In this document: piece by piece, positions 7,722-17,035 of the stretch
Numbering within the stretch: position 1 is the first letter of the stretch
Layout: every line of letters begins with the position of its first letter
Assembly (NCBI RefSeq): GCF_017939705.1
Contig: NZ_JAGKSQ010000003.1
Span: forward strand, 124,001-188,000
Direction of reading: 5' to 3'
Length of the DNA stretch: 64,000 bases
Origin: Halalkalibacter suaedae
GTDB taxonomy: Bacteria > Bacillota > Bacilli > Bacillales > Bacillaceae_D
Notes under the pieces: generated by a model
What the model was told of the DNA's origin: nothing
Seen by the model: only the letters and a program-made list of their open reading frames with translations
Database searches by the model: none
Position numbers and translations under genes: made by a program

Positions 7722-9693
7722 TCGTGGTATTATCACTCAGGATATTCGGAGCGTAGGGTGGATTGGTCTTGTTTATTTTATTTGTTTAATATTTGCCCTA
7801 CCTCTAAATATATTATTAGCTTACACAACTCAAACACCATTAGATCCTTTTATCCCTGCTGAATCACTCTTTCATCTACCGTTTGAGTTTGTTATTTTTC
7901 TAATATTCACGTTACCTGTTGTACTTGCTATCTTTCTATTTAGGTATATGCAAGCAAAACAGCCAAGTGATTTTGTCCATAGTTTACCAATAACAAGAGA
8001 ACAACTCTTTTTTCAGCATGTAGCTTTTGGAACGTTACTTCTTATTTTACCTGTACTATTAACCGGAATCATTTTATGGCTGCTAGGATTTTTTATCCCT
8101 GCTCCTGATCTACTATCCATCGGTTCGATTGCAGAATGGAGTGCGATTACGACTCTTTTTAATTTGTTTGTATTTTATACTTGTGTTTTCGTCGGGATGT
8201 TTACTGGTATGTCAATATTACAAGGAGCTTTTACCTATATCTTGTTTTTCTTTCCAGCTGGAATACTTGTTTTAATCATGACTAATCTACATTTTTATCT
8301 TTATGGTTTGTCCGTAAATACGATTAATTATGAAAGCTTAATACCATTTTCACGTCTATTAGAAATTCGGTTTCTCTTATTGGAAAACAGAATGTCGATA
8401 GGCGAAATATCAATTTACCTAGTCATCATGATTTTTTTCTTAGTTACTTCATTCTTTGTTTACAAGATACGTCAAGTTGAATCAGCAACATCTGCAATTT
8501 CTTTTAAACCATTAAAGCCAATTTTCAAGTATGGTTTTACATTTTCAACGATGCTTGTTGGTGGAGCTTATTATGGATCAATCCAAGAAAACCTAGGCTG
8601 GATTATTTTCGGTTATATAGCAGCTTCAATCTTTGGTTACTTGGTTGCCCAAATGATTCTAGATAAAACATGGAGAGTTTTCTCGAAATGGAAAGGCTAT
8701 GTCGTTTTCATCATTGCAATGGTCACCTTAGCAATTATCATCCATTTTGACATTACCGGCTTTGAAAAAAGAGTTCCTGAAGCCTCTAACGTCGAGCGTG
8801 TATACTTTGCCGAGGATAATTATTACTGGCATAGTCGCTATGATGAGGACATGTATGTAGATAACTTGAACCCTAGTGATTTCTATGAGAGTCCTGAAGT
8901 CATAGAAAGTATTAGGAGGTTACATCAACAAATTATTGAAGATAGAAATGTAGATATTTCACATCATGACCCAGCAGTTCAACCAGTTTCTATCGGCTAT
9001 GAATTAAAAGACGGGGGCTTAGTCGTTAGAGAGTACCTTGTCCCCTACAGGCAATATGCCGCATTTTATGAACAAATCTTGCAATCAGATGACTATCGCT
9101 CAAATCAAAATCCTGTTTTAACTATTGAAAATTCAAAAGAGATTAGTCATATTATGATTGAGTCTCATCGTACTCCAGGAAGAGTTACCTTAACCGAGGA
9201 ACAGCAAATAAGCGAATTTCATGCACTTCTTAAAGAAGATATTAACAATCAATCAGTTGAAGACTATCTTGTACCTGTGGAGTGGGATTCAAGTATTAAT
9301 TACCATCTACAAAATGGCAATGATAATTATATTACTTGGAAAAAGTCCTATACCGAGATTGATAACTGGCTGGAAACTCAGGGCTTACTTGAGGAGGCCC
9401 GTACGACAAGCAACGATTTGACACATGTTGCTGTAATGCCTCTAGAAAGCGGGGAAGATGTTCATTCCTATTTGAATGACAGTACTATGGAAACGGATTT
9501 TGACACTCTTCCTAATGTAATCCGAGTTGATCAATCCGACCAAATTGATTCTATACTTAAACAGAGTGAATGGGTCCAAAACGGAGCGTCCTACCTTGTT
9601 GCTCTGTATTATAAGGACGACACATATCCTGAACTCGCAACAATATCCAAAGACAAAGCACCCGAGTTTTTGACTGAAATGTTTTCCGAATAA
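7696..9693 (+). CDS. ABC transporter permease with large C-terminal extracytoplasmic domain
   Basis: 665 residues. About ten hydrophobic segments between residues 18 and 360 (first VYFICLIFALPLNILLAY, last VVFIIAMVTLAIIIHF), then a ~300-residue soluble acidic domain rich in Tyr and Asp (residues 365-665), which I place outside the cell. This resembles YtrC/YtrD-like permeases of Bacillus with a DUF6449-like tail. It overlaps the ATPase gene and ends the operon at a strong terminator. The sensory or ligand role of the tail is not known. Confidence 0.8.
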   Translation: MQSKILSFNRGIITQDIRSVGWIGLVYFICLIFALPLNILLAYTTQTPLDPFIPAESLFHLPFEFVIFLIFTLPVVLAIFLFRYMQAKQPSDFVHSLPITREQLFFQHVAFGTLLLILPVLLTGIILWLLGFFIPAPDLLSIGSIAEWSAITTLFNLFVFYTCVFVGMFTGMSILQGAFTYILFFFPAGILVLIMTNLHFYLYGLSVNTINYESLIPFSRLLEIRFLLLENRMSIGEISIYLVIMIFFLVTSFFVYKIRQVESATSAISFKPLKPIFKYGFTFSTMLVGGAYYGSIQENLGWIIFGYIAASIFGYLVAQMILDKTWRVFSKWKGYVVFIIAMVTLAIIIHFDITGFEKRVPEASNVERVYFAEDNYYWHSRYDEDMYVDNLNPSDFYESPEVIESIRRLHQQIIEDRNVDISHHDPAVQPVSIGYELKDGGLVVREYLVPYRQYAAFYEQILQSDDYRSNQNPVLTIENSKEISHIMIESHRTPGRVTLTEEQQISEFHALLKEDINNQSVEDYLVPVEWDSSINYHLQNGNDNYITWKKSYTEIDNWLETQGLLEEARTTSNDLTHVAVMPLESGEDVHSYLNDSTMETDFDTLPNVIRVDQSDQIDSILKQSEWVQNGASYLVALYYKDDTYPELATISKDKAPEFLTEMFSE

Positions 9694-9711
9694 ATGATGA
9701 GGTAGATACAC

Positions 9712-9747
9712 AAAACTCCTTTGAGAAATAATTCTCAGAGGGGTTTT
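9712..9747 (+). terminator. Terminator of the gntR-ABC operon
   Basis: AAAACTCCTTTGAGAA / TTCTCAGAGGGGTTTT hairpin with a 4-nt loop and a T run, 18 bp after the permease stop. Confidence 0.9.
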
Positions 9748-9892
9748 TCCGTATTTCACCTATTTATTGTTGGGAAGCTCAAGGACTCAACCGAATACCC
9801 GGAACACATTATATAAATGCCATTTCCAAAAAGATGAAGGATCTAATTTATCCCTAACATTCCAATCCAATCATTTCTTTTACCCACATGAA

Positions 9893-10306
9893 GCTGGGAC
9901 AAAAGTGATTTAACTAATGGAAAAACCGAACAATGGTGGGTGGCGGACGTAAACCGCTCCTGAAATATACTTCGCTTTCCGCGGGAAGCCGGTGAGCCTC
10001 CTCGTGCTTCGCACTGCGGGGTCTCACCTTTGGCTTTTAGGTGAGGCCACTGAAAAAGTCCCTTTGGGCAGGTGCGAGGAAGCAGCAATGGCTCCACACG
10101 TTGCACGCCTTCTATGAGAAACCCACTCATAGCGGGCTTAAGACAATGCAACGGTTTCGCTCATTGCTTAAAGGCCACTAAAGAAAGGTGAAGATCACAC
10201 CTTTTTCAGTGGCCTCTTTTAGGTCCCGCAGGAGTCTACGTATATTTCCCGCTACGCGATTGCATTATTCGGTATTTTAGTTAAGCACTTTAGTTATGTC
10301 CCCAGC
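9893..10306. repeat. Fold-back (imperfect palindromic) non-coding element
   Basis: About 414 bp with no credible gene. The ends are imperfect inverted repeats: GCTGGGACAAAAGTGATTTA at the left matches, on the opposite strand, GCTGGGGACATAACTAAAGT at the right. Matching blocks continue inward (CCGAACAATG versus CCGAATAATG; CGCTTTCCGCGGGAAG versus GTAGCGGGAAATATA), so a single strand could fold on itself. It includes a hairpin (10172-10215) partly duplicated at 24.6 kb. GC content is above that of its surroundings. Probably a MITE-like or REP-like element of this genus; no transposase is visible. Confidence 0.6.
10172..10215. repeat. AGGCCACT-type hairpin, copy 1
   Basis: Stem AGGCCACT / AGTGGCCT extended by A/T pairs and GGTG/CACC, preceded by CGCTCATTGCTTAA. 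A second copy with the same flank lies at 24616-24658, where the stem is AGGCCAGT / ACTGGCCT: both arms changed together, so pairing is preserved. Confidence 0.75.
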
Positions 10307-10335
10307 CTCAAGAAGTTAATTCCCTTTTCTCCTCT

Positions 10336-10467
10336 ATCAAAGCGGACGGGATGGGAGGGCCGACTCCTGCAGGATGGACGGGCAGGTGGAAATCCACCGG
10401 CAGAGCCGGTTAGTTCCACGCCCACCTGCGGAAAGCGTGCCCCCCATCCCGGTAGCGGTTTCGAAGC
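10336..10467. repeat. Structured 132-bp repeat, copy 1
   Basis: Nearly identical to 24420-24552. Predicted fold: outer stem CGGGATGGG / CCCATCCCG extended by GGGC/GCCC, a middle stem GGGC-AG-GTGGAA / TTCCAC-GCCC, and a terminal hairpin CCGGC-aga-GCCGG. In copy 2 the middle stem is GTTGAA / TTCAAC. GC-rich against an AT-rich background and in an intergenic region. Possible REP-type element or structured RNA. Confidence 0.75.
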
Positions 10468-10490
10468 CTCTCGTTATCGCAATTGACAAC

Positions 10491-10524
10491 AAAAAAGCTT
10501 GTAGACAAGCTCTGTCAACAAGCT
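10491..10524 (-). terminator. Terminator of the UPF0316 gene
   Basis: Minus-strand stem AGCTTGT / ACAAGCT followed by TTTTTT, 27 bp past the stop of the 10551-11093 gene. Confidence 0.85.
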
Positions 10525-10550
10525 GAGATACTCAAGCATTCAATTTTATC

Positions 10551-11093
10551 CTATGATGTCTTTAAAGCCTTTTCCTTCTTTTTCTTCATTGCCTTTGTAA
10601 TATAGCCACCTCTAAAATTACGTGGCTCATAGGAAACAATAAAAGCACTCGGTTCATACGTACTAACAATCTTAATGAACTCTCCTTCACGGTCACGCCT
10701 CGCTGTACAATCAAGACGGTAGCGACGAGCTTGGTTCATCCCTTCCACTTCTGCAGTAGAAACACTGAAGCCTTCATCCCTTAAATGACTTGTTAATTCT
10801 TCATTCTTGTTCATTATATTCACTTCAATTGAGACAAACCCAATAGCCAGCTTCTGCTCAATAATTTGACCAATATATAAACCAACACCAAAACCAATCG
10901 CATAGGACGCCATATTCCAGTAATTAGACAAATCACTAAAAACAATTCCTAGTGCAATCACATAAATAAACCCTTCCAGAACACCCAGGCCTGCTGCCTT
11001 TTCCTTCATTCCCTTAACCATCATGATCGTCCGTAATGTGAGGACTGGAACAAAAAGGAGCTGAGCAATAAAAATAATAAGCGGTTGAAGCAT
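10551..11093 (-). CDS. UPF0316 / DUF2179 membrane protein (YebE-like)
   Basis: 180 residues: three N-terminal membrane segments (about 3-20, 38-55, 62-78), then a cytoplasmic DUF2179 domain (about 85-165) with [13 protein letters not shown] and [13 protein letters not shown], and a basic tail ([12 protein letters not shown]). This is the architecture of B. subtilis YebE and other UPF0316 proteins, whose function is not established. Monocistronic with its own terminator; GAAGGTGAAAC precedes the start. Confidence 0.85.
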   Translation of the reverse strand: MLQPLIIFIAQLLFVPVLTLRTIMMVKGMKEKAAGLGVLEGFIYVIALGIVFSDLSNYWNMASYAIGFGVGLYIGQIIEQKLAIGFVSIEVNIMNKNEELTSHLRDEGFSVSTAEVEGMNQARRYRLDCTARRDREGEFIKIVSTYEPSAFIVSYEPRNFRGGYITKAMKKKKEKALKTS

Positions 11094-11288
11094 TGTTTCA
11101 CCTTCTTCCTAAAAAATTCAACTTTCGTAGTGTAACAGGAATTTCACTGTGAAGCTAGGGCTCAATAAAGATTTTTACTGGAAATTAGATTACTTGTTTC
11201 AATCTAGTAACAAATAATAGGTAATAGATTCAAAACTTTTGATATATGTTAGAATACTAGGTATTGAAAAGTAAAAGGAGCCAAGAAC

Positions 11289-12323
11289 ATGAAAAAAGTA
11301 TCACAAATCCTTCTTTCTTTTGGGAAAGACCTTAGTGGCTTCCTACTCCTTATAGGATTTCTTATTTTATTTTTTAACATTGAGTCTTTTAAAAATGATC
11401 AGGCTGGATTATCTGTCCCAGATGTGTGGTTAAACGTAAATACTATTTTTCTTAGTATTGTTTTTGAAGCAATCCCGTTTATCCTCTTAGGTGTTTTCGT
11501 CTCTGCACTCATCCAAATCTATATAAAAGAAGATTTGATCCAACGTTTCTTACCAAAAAATGCATACGCTGCTCTATTACCAGCTGCAATACTAGGAGCT
11601 ATTTTTCCAATTTGTGAGTGTGCGATCGTTCCAATTGTTAGACGACTCATTAAAAAAGGCATGCCGCTACATGTAGGTGTTGTTTTTCTAGTGGCTGCAC
11701 CTATCCTAAATCCAATTGTTGCAGCATCTACCTTCTTTGCGTTTAGAACCGATTTAACTGTCCTTTATGCGAGAATGGGACTTGCGTTCGTTCTTGCTAT
11801 TATTATTGGTGCCATTTTATATCTTGTATTCAAAAATCGTGATCAATTAAAATGGACAAAAGAGGAATTGGTCGGTAGACAAGTCGTCCTTGACATTATG
11901 CCGACTAAGAAAATGAATCGGATTAAACAAACCATGTATCATGCTTCAGATGAATTCTTTTTAATGGGTAAATACTTGATACTAGGTGCATTTATTGCTG
12001 CTTTGTTCCAAACGTTCTTAGATCGTAGCGTTCTTCAAGCAATTGGAAGCAATGAATGGAGTTCAACTGCAGTCATGATGGCCTTTGCCTTTTTACTATC
12101 TCTTTGCTCAGAAGCCGATGCCTTTGTGGCTGCATCCTTTGGGAGTACCTTTACAACTGGATCTATTATCGCATTCCTCGTATATGGTCCAATGCTCGAT
12201 CTAAAAAACACAATTATGCTATTTGCCTTCTTTAAGGCTCGCTTTGTTTTAGTATTCATATTAGTTGTGACAATAACCGTATTTGTCTCTGTATTAACCT
12301 TACAGCTTCTACAAATCGTATAG
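11289..12323 (+). CDS. Predicted permease, UPF0718/COG0701 (YcgR-like)
   Basis: 344-residue membrane protein with about eight to nine hydrophobic segments. Characteristic FPICECAIVPIVRRL (cysteine-containing, about 110-124), AAPILNPIV, and LLSLCSEADAFVAASF in the second half mark the COG0701 permease family (includes ArsP-like proteins). It is followed 13 bp later by a TIGR03943 protein; the two are a recurring gene pair and probably form one transport complex, with a metal as plausible but unproven substrate. GGAGCC precedes the ATG. Confidence 0.85.
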   Translation: MKKVSQILLSFGKDLSGFLLLIGFLILFFNIESFKNDQAGLSVPDVWLNVNTIFLSIVFEAIPFILLGVFVSALIQIYIKEDLIQRFLPKNAYAALLPAAILGAIFPICECAIVPIVRRLIKKGMPLHVGVVFLVAAPILNPIVAASTFFAFRTDLTVLYARMGLAFVLAIIIGAILYLVFKNRDQLKWTKEELVGRQVVLDIMPTKKMNRIKQTMYHASDEFFLMGKYLILGAFIAALFQTFLDRSVLQAIGSNEWSSTAVMMAFAFLLSLCSEADAFVAASFGSTFTTGSIIAFLVYGPMLDLKNTIMLFAFFKARFVLVFILVVTITVFVSVLTLQLLQIV

Positions 12324-12336
12324 GACGGTGAATTAA

Positions 12337-13293
12337 GTGAATCAAAAACAACCGGACATGGGCTTTCACGCTTATATTAGAGGGATTATCTTAATTGGTT
12401 TCTCGCTACTAATGTTGTCTTTTATTATTACTGGAACGATTACGTATTATATCGCACCGACAATGCTTCCATTTGTCTACTTTGCAACAGCTGTTTTCCT
12501 CATTCTTGGCGTTCTACAAATTGTCCGTAGTACGGCGAAAGGTCAAGAGGAGGAGCTGCTATGTGATTGTGGAACAGACCATAGTGTTCAAGGCTCACCT
12601 ATTGTTAAACTAATAATTTATGGTATTTTCGTTACACCGATTGTACTCGGATTTGTTCTTCCTGATAAATTATTAGATAGCTCCGTCGCTGCTAATCGTG
12701 GTATTCAATATGGGTCTGGTCTAAATGAATCAACTCAAGCTTCTCCTGCAACAACCGATACCTCTAGAGCTCAAGCATTTTTGGATGACCCCGATGCGTA
12801 CTATGCTGAACTTGAAAATGGCAGCGGCTCTAACACTGAAACAACTGTTTCTGCTGAGGAGTTTTACACAGAAGAAGGCTACAACCAATATTATGAAGAA
12901 CTCATAGACACCCTCCTTGCTGAAGAGCAAATTACTGTAACAGAGGAGAATTATCTAGATGTGATGACGGTTCTTGACCTTCATCTTGATCGATTTATTG
13001 GCAAGTCAATTGTGATAAGTGGTTTTGTTTACCGAGAACAGGACCTTGCAGAGAATAAATTTGTCGTCGCTCGTTTTGGGATGACTTGCTGTGTTGCAGA
13101 TGCATCCGTCTACGGAACAATGGTTCAAACAGAAGAAGCTTCGCAATTAGAAAATGATACTTGGATAGAAGTTCAAGGGATTGTTACTGAAACGACCTAT
13201 AATGATATGAGAATTCCTCTTATCGATCTACGTGAATTTGAGCAAATCGAGCAACCTGATACTCCATATGTTTACCCAAGATTTAGTTTTTAA
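12337..13293 (+). CDS. TIGR03943-family permease partner (YcgQ-like)
   Basis: 318 residues, GTG start after GGACGGTGAA. Two N-terminal membrane segments, a cytoplasmic-side CDCGTDH motif (about 78-84), a third membrane segment, then a large extracytoplasmic part whose C-terminal half contains FVVARFGMTCCVADAS (about 247-262), a hallmark of TIGR03943. A low-complexity S/T/E-rich linker (130-175) joins the halves. The paired cysteines and the COG0701 partner suggest metal transport. Ends at a terminator. Confidence 0.85.
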   Translation: MNQKQPDMGFHAYIRGIILIGFSLLMLSFIITGTITYYIAPTMLPFVYFATAVFLILGVLQIVRSTAKGQEEELLCDCGTDHSVQGSPIVKLIIYGIFVTPIVLGFVLPDKLLDSSVAANRGIQYGSGLNESTQASPATTDTSRAQAFLDDPDAYYAELENGSGSNTETTVSAEEFYTEEGYNQYYEELIDTLLAEEQITVTEENYLDVMTVLDLHLDRFIGKSIVISGFVYREQDLAENKFVVARFGMTCCVADASVYGTMVQTEEASQLENDTWIEVQGIVTETTYNDMRIPLIDLREFEQIEQPDTPYVYPRFSF

Positions 13294-13294
13294 G

Positions 13295-13335
13295 AGTCTA
13301 TTCAAAAGGGGGGTTTTTTCCGTTTTGAGTAGACT
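13295..13335 (+). terminator. Terminator of the permease pair
   Basis: AGTCTATTCAAAA / TTTTGAGTAGACT hairpin directly after the stop codon, with T runs in the loop and after the stem. Confidence 0.7.
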
Positions 13336-13361
13336 TTTGAACAACGATCAATTCCACACCA

Positions 13362-13392
13362 AAACGAGCCTATTATGTAAGGCTCGTTTTTT
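13362..13392. terminator. Bidirectional terminator between permease pair and EIIA
   Basis: AAAACGAGCC / GGCTCGTTTTTTT hairpin; the flanking A and T runs let it work for both convergent units, mainly the leftward EIIA gene whose stop is 5 bp away. Confidence 0.85.
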
Positions 13393-13396
13393 TAGA

Positions 13397-13921
13397 TTAA
13401 ACTGGAAGCATGACTCTTAGCAATGGCGTCTGCCCTGCTTCAACATCAACAATCTTGTCTTTCATCATTTGTTCAACCATTTCCATATTTGTAATGATAA
13501 CCGGAGTAATCGTACTCGCTGCCTTCTCCTTTATCAAATTCAAGTCAAAATCAACTAGTAGATCCCCCATTTTTACTTGATCCCCTTCTTTTACATGTAA
13601 AGTAAATCCATCACCGTTTAAGTTGACTGTATCAAGACCAATATGAATGAGAATTTCTAATTGGCCGGGTGTTCTAATTCCAATCGCGTGTTTTGTAGGG
13701 AAGACTTGAATCACCTCTCCCGACACTGGGGCAACAAGGCTACCTTCTTTGGGAGCTACAGCAAATCCGTCTCCCATCATTTTCTTACCAAAGGTTGGAT
13801 CTGGTACTTCCTCTATTGGAATCAGTGTACCCGTGACGGGAGATACAATTACTTCCTGTTCAGGCTTAGTAACCTCTTCTTTCTTTTTACCAAACAATTT
13901 CTCCAACATTATTTCGCTCAC
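13397..13921 (-). CDS. PTS glucose-type EIIA (Crr/YpqE-like)
   Basis: 174-residue single-domain EIIA-Glc. Active-site histidines correspond to H78 in PTKHAIGIR and H93 in [13 protein letters not shown]93 fits the phosphorylated residue. The entry [19 protein letters not shown] and [15 protein letters not shown] are standard. It accepts phosphate from HPr and passes it to an EIIB domain; no EIIBC is encoded nearby, so it probably serves sugar permeases elsewhere. The first ~22 residues are a charged extension; an internal Met at position 5 is an alternative start. Confidence 0.9.
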   Translation of the reverse strand: MSEIMLEKLFGKKKEEVTKPEQEVIVSPVTGTLIPIEEVPDPTFGKKMMGDGFAVAPKEGSLVAPVSGEVIQVFPTKHAIGIRTPGQLEILIHIGLDTVNLNGDGFTLHVKEGDQVKMGDLLVDFDLNLIKEKAASTITPVIITNMEMVEQMMKDKIVDVEAGQTPLLRVMLPV

Positions 13922-14064
13922 CCTCTCGTATTATCTTTTCAAATACAATACCCTTTCTGCTCTTTATGAAACACTTTTCTCAATACATCCAGATAAAGAT
14001 CGTTTAAAATACGAATGATTAATTGCAATAAAATAATTTCATTCGCCTTTAAGTAAAAAAACAC

Positions 14065-14093
14065 TTTAATTCACCTCGAATATCAGATATACT
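14065..14093 (+). promoter_or_regulatory. Possible promoter of the xpt operon
   Basis: TTTAAT (14065-14070), 17 bp, TATACT (14088-14093), about 30 bp before the riboswitch aptamer. The -35 is weak; placement is right. Confidence 0.45.
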
Positions 14094-14122
14094 TACTCCA
14101 TTAGATAAATACATACAAACAA

Positions 14123-14190
14123 TCTCGTATAATCGTGGGGATATGGCCTACAAGTTTCTACCGAACTACCTTAAATGGTTCGACTACGAG
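14123..14190 (+). promoter_or_regulatory. Purine (guanine-class) riboswitch aptamer
   Basis: Signature purine aptamer: P1 strand CTCGTATAAT, GATATGG, AGTTTCTACC, TTAAATGG and 3' P1 strand GACTACGAG. The base equivalent to position 74 of the B. subtilis xpt aptamer (in GACTA) is C, which specifies guanine/hypoxanthine rather than adenine. It sits in the leader of xpt and a purine permease. Confidence 0.95.
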
Positions 14191-14208
14191 TGATGTTTTG
14201 ACGTTCGT

Positions 14209-14266
14209 ACTCGAATATCAAAGTCTCACTTGTCGTATCTGTGGAGACTTTGGTGTTCGAGTTTTT
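14209..14266 (+). terminator. Riboswitch expression platform terminator
   Basis: Stem ACTCGAATATCAAAGTCTC / GAGACTTTGGTGTTCGAG followed by TTTTTT. The 5' arm (ACTCG) can alternatively pair with CGAGT at the end of the aptamer P1 helix (14187-14191), the usual antiterminator arrangement: purine binding stabilises P1 and frees the terminator. Confidence 0.9.
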
Positions 14267-14284
14267 TGTTTGTTACAGGGGTGA

Positions 14285-14884
<600 letters not shown>

Positions 14885-14898
14885 AAGGGGAGTACAAC

Positions 14899-16413
14899 AT
14901 GACATCTAAAACTATTCATTATCCTTTATATAAAAAAGAAGATACAGATGCCTTTTTTGCACTATTTCAAAATAACTTAGCCAACTTTGTCGTGATTGCT
15001 GTCACGATGCTAGGGATGGGATTTCCAGCAAGCATTGTATTTGGAAAAGTCATTCCTGGTGCTGCTGTTGCCGTCATGGCAGGGAATCTCTATTATGCTT
15101 ACATGGCGAAACAGCTTGCCCAAAAGGAAGGCCGAACAGATGTAACGGCTCTATCGTATGGAATCAGTACACCAGTCATGTTTGTCTTTCTATTCGGTGT
15201 CCTTGCTCCTGCTAATGCACTAACGGGTGACCATGAACTAGCATGGAAGATTGCTGTTGGTGCAGCCTTTTTAAGTGGACTTGTTGAAGTACTTGTAAGC
15301 TTCAGTGGAAATTGGATTCGCGATCGCCTGCCTCGAGCAGCTCTTCTAGGAGCGATTGCTGGTGTGGCGTTAACCTTTGTTGCAGGTGAAATGCTGTTTA
15401 ATACATTTTCAATCCCAGTTGTCGGTCTCGTATCTTTAGCTATTATTCTTATTGGAATCGTCGGCAAGCTTGCCATGCCATTTCGTATTCCTGCTTCCTT
15501 ATTTGCTGTCGTCGCTGGGACGATCTTAGCCTTCGCTCTAGGATATCAGTCTCCCACAGCGATTCAAGAAGGCTTAGCGAATATTGGGTTTTATCCGATT
15601 CTACCAACACTTGCTCCTTTTGAAGGAATGACATATTTATTTGGTAGTCTTATCGGGATCCTAGCAGTCTTAATTCCGATTACTCTCTATAACGCGATTG
15701 AGACGATGAATAATGTGGAAGCCATGTCTTCAGTTGGTGACTCGTATGACGTCCGAAAATGCCAAGCTGTTGACGGGGCTGGAACAATGATTGGAGCCCT
15801 TTTCGGCGGTTTGTTTCCAACGACTGTATATATTGCAACGGTTGGTTCAAAACAAATGGGTGCTGGTCGTGGCTATAGCATTTTAAATGCGATTGTCTTT
15901 GGACTTGCTGCTATGTCGGGTGTTATTGCTGCGATGGCAGCCATTATCCCACTAGCTGCCGTTGCCCCAATCCTTGTATTTGTTGGAATGTCTATGGTCG
16001 GTACCGCGTTTACTTCTAACGATAAAAAATACTATCCTGCTGTGGCGATTGCGATGTTGCCATACCTCGCGAACTACGTCATGACGCGTTTTAACAATGC
16101 AGCAGGTGAGGTAGTCTCAAATATCTCTCTTGGAATCGTTCCCTTAGGACAGGGTGCCTTGTTTACCGCTATCTTACTAGGGGCGATGACAGTTGCGATT
16201 ATTGATCGCAACTTCAAGCAGGCGATTATTTTCTCACTGATTGCTTCTCTGTTATCATTTGTTGGGTTTATCCATGCACCGAAATTAGCTATTAATGCTG
16301 CACCTGATTATACAATTGGGTATCTTCTTGTAGGGGTGTTATTCGGGTATTATGCTTGGAAAGAAGCAAAAGCTAGTGGTCAGGTAGAAGTTGATAGGAA
16401 AGTAGCAGCATAA
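14899..16413 (+). CDS. Purine permease (NCS2/NAT-related, xanthine-uracil type)
   Basis: 504 residues, about 13 membrane segments. Starts after AAGGGGAG. Segments such as NNLANFVVIAVTMLGMGFP, DVTALSYGISTP and TLYNAIETMNNVEA mark it as a xanthine/uracil/vitamin C permease relative. It does not look like classical PbuX, which normally follows xpt in B. subtilis. Co-transcription with xpt behind a guanine riboswitch implies import of a purine base, most likely xanthine or guanine/hypoxanthine; the substrate is inferred. Ends in a terminator 8 bp later. Confidence 0.85.
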   Translation: MTSKTIHYPLYKKEDTDAFFALFQNNLANFVVIAVTMLGMGFPASIVFGKVIPGAAVAVMAGNLYYAYMAKQLAQKEGRTDVTALSYGISTPVMFVFLFGVLAPANALTGDHELAWKIAVGAAFLSGLVEVLVSFSGNWIRDRLPRAALLGAIAGVALTFVAGEMLFNTFSIPVVGLVSLAIILIGIVGKLAMPFRIPASLFAVVAGTILAFALGYQSPTAIQEGLANIGFYPILPTLAPFEGMTYLFGSLIGILAVLIPITLYNAIETMNNVEAMSSVGDSYDVRKCQAVDGAGTMIGALFGGLFPTTVYIATVGSKQMGAGRGYSILNAIVFGLAAMSGVIAAMAAIIPLAAVAPILVFVGMSMVGTAFTSNDKKYYPAVAIAMLPYLANYVMTRFNNAAGEVVSNISLGIVPLGQGALFTAILLGAMTVAIIDRNFKQAIIFSLIASLLSFVGFIHAPKLAINAAPDYTIGYLLVGVLFGYYAWKEAKASGQVEVDRKVAA

Positions 16414-16421
16414 TTAGAAGA

Positions 16422-16448
16422 GGAACGCCGTGTTGGCGTTCCTTTTTT
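16422..16448 (+). terminator. Terminator of the xpt operon
   Basis: GGAACGCC-gtgtt-GGCGTTCC then TTTTTT. The same 8-bp stem recurs at 18189-18214. Confidence 0.92.
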
Positions 16449-16775
16449 GATTGTTAATTGATTGGTAAAGAGAAATTGGCTGTGGTACATTTCCACTTTC
16501 TGTTGTTTGCCTATAATAGAACGTCAACAATTTTCAAGAGAAAGAGTCTGATCTATCTTTACTTTACCAAGAAATTAAACTTTGTTGAGCCATAATCGGG
16601 CTAATTGTGAAGTACTCTTTTCTATTGAACAGTATCGTTGTACGGTGCAGCAAATCACTCAGTTGTTTTACTTTTCTTTATTAACGTAAGCACCCCTTAA
16701 GCTGGATTTTTCCACACGATCTTTAATATAAATCTTACAACTTTACTGAAGGAATGAATTAAATTGCCATCTTAA
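16449..16775. other. Non-coding interval, no gene recognised
   Basis: AT-rich DNA with stop codons in all frames. Only feature noted is a copy of a ~27-bp motif at 16673-16702 that recurs twice near 39.75-39.86 kb. Confidence 0.5.
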
Positions 16776-17009
16776 CTATCCCAATTTATTTATAACAATG
16801 GATAATTTATAGTTTGCATATCTATTTAAGTCTAGCAAAAATTGATCTAATTCTTCATTGGACGGAAATCTAGATTCAAGTATATAACAACCGTCTCCGC
16901 TTATTTTGTAGTTATTTATTATGTATCTCTCTTGTGTTTTTATAAATGAAAGATATGGTTGATGATTAGCGCTTTGAGTAATGATCGTAATAAAAGCATA
17001 TATAAAACC
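16776..17009 (-). pseudogene. Lrp/AsnC-family regulator, C-terminal fragment only
   Basis: Minus-strand frame ending at TAG (16776-16778) reads GFIYAFITIITQSANHQPYL ... YKISGDGCYILESRFPSNEE ... NYKLSIVINKLG. This is the RAM/ligand-binding domain of Lrp/AsnC regulators (YKISGDGCY-LE--FPSNEELD-FL is typical). There is an in-frame stop immediately upstream (17010-17012), no start codon and no helix-turn-helix, so the gene lost its DNA-binding half. A remnant at the edge of an AT-rich accessory patch. Confidence 0.75.
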
Positions 17010-17035
17010 CTAATTTACCTTGAATGAGAACTTTT

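Noticed and set aside
9843-10151. 102-codon minus-strand ORF
   Set aside because: Lies inside the fold-back repeat; Pro/Gly/Cys-rich translation, no ribosome binding site.
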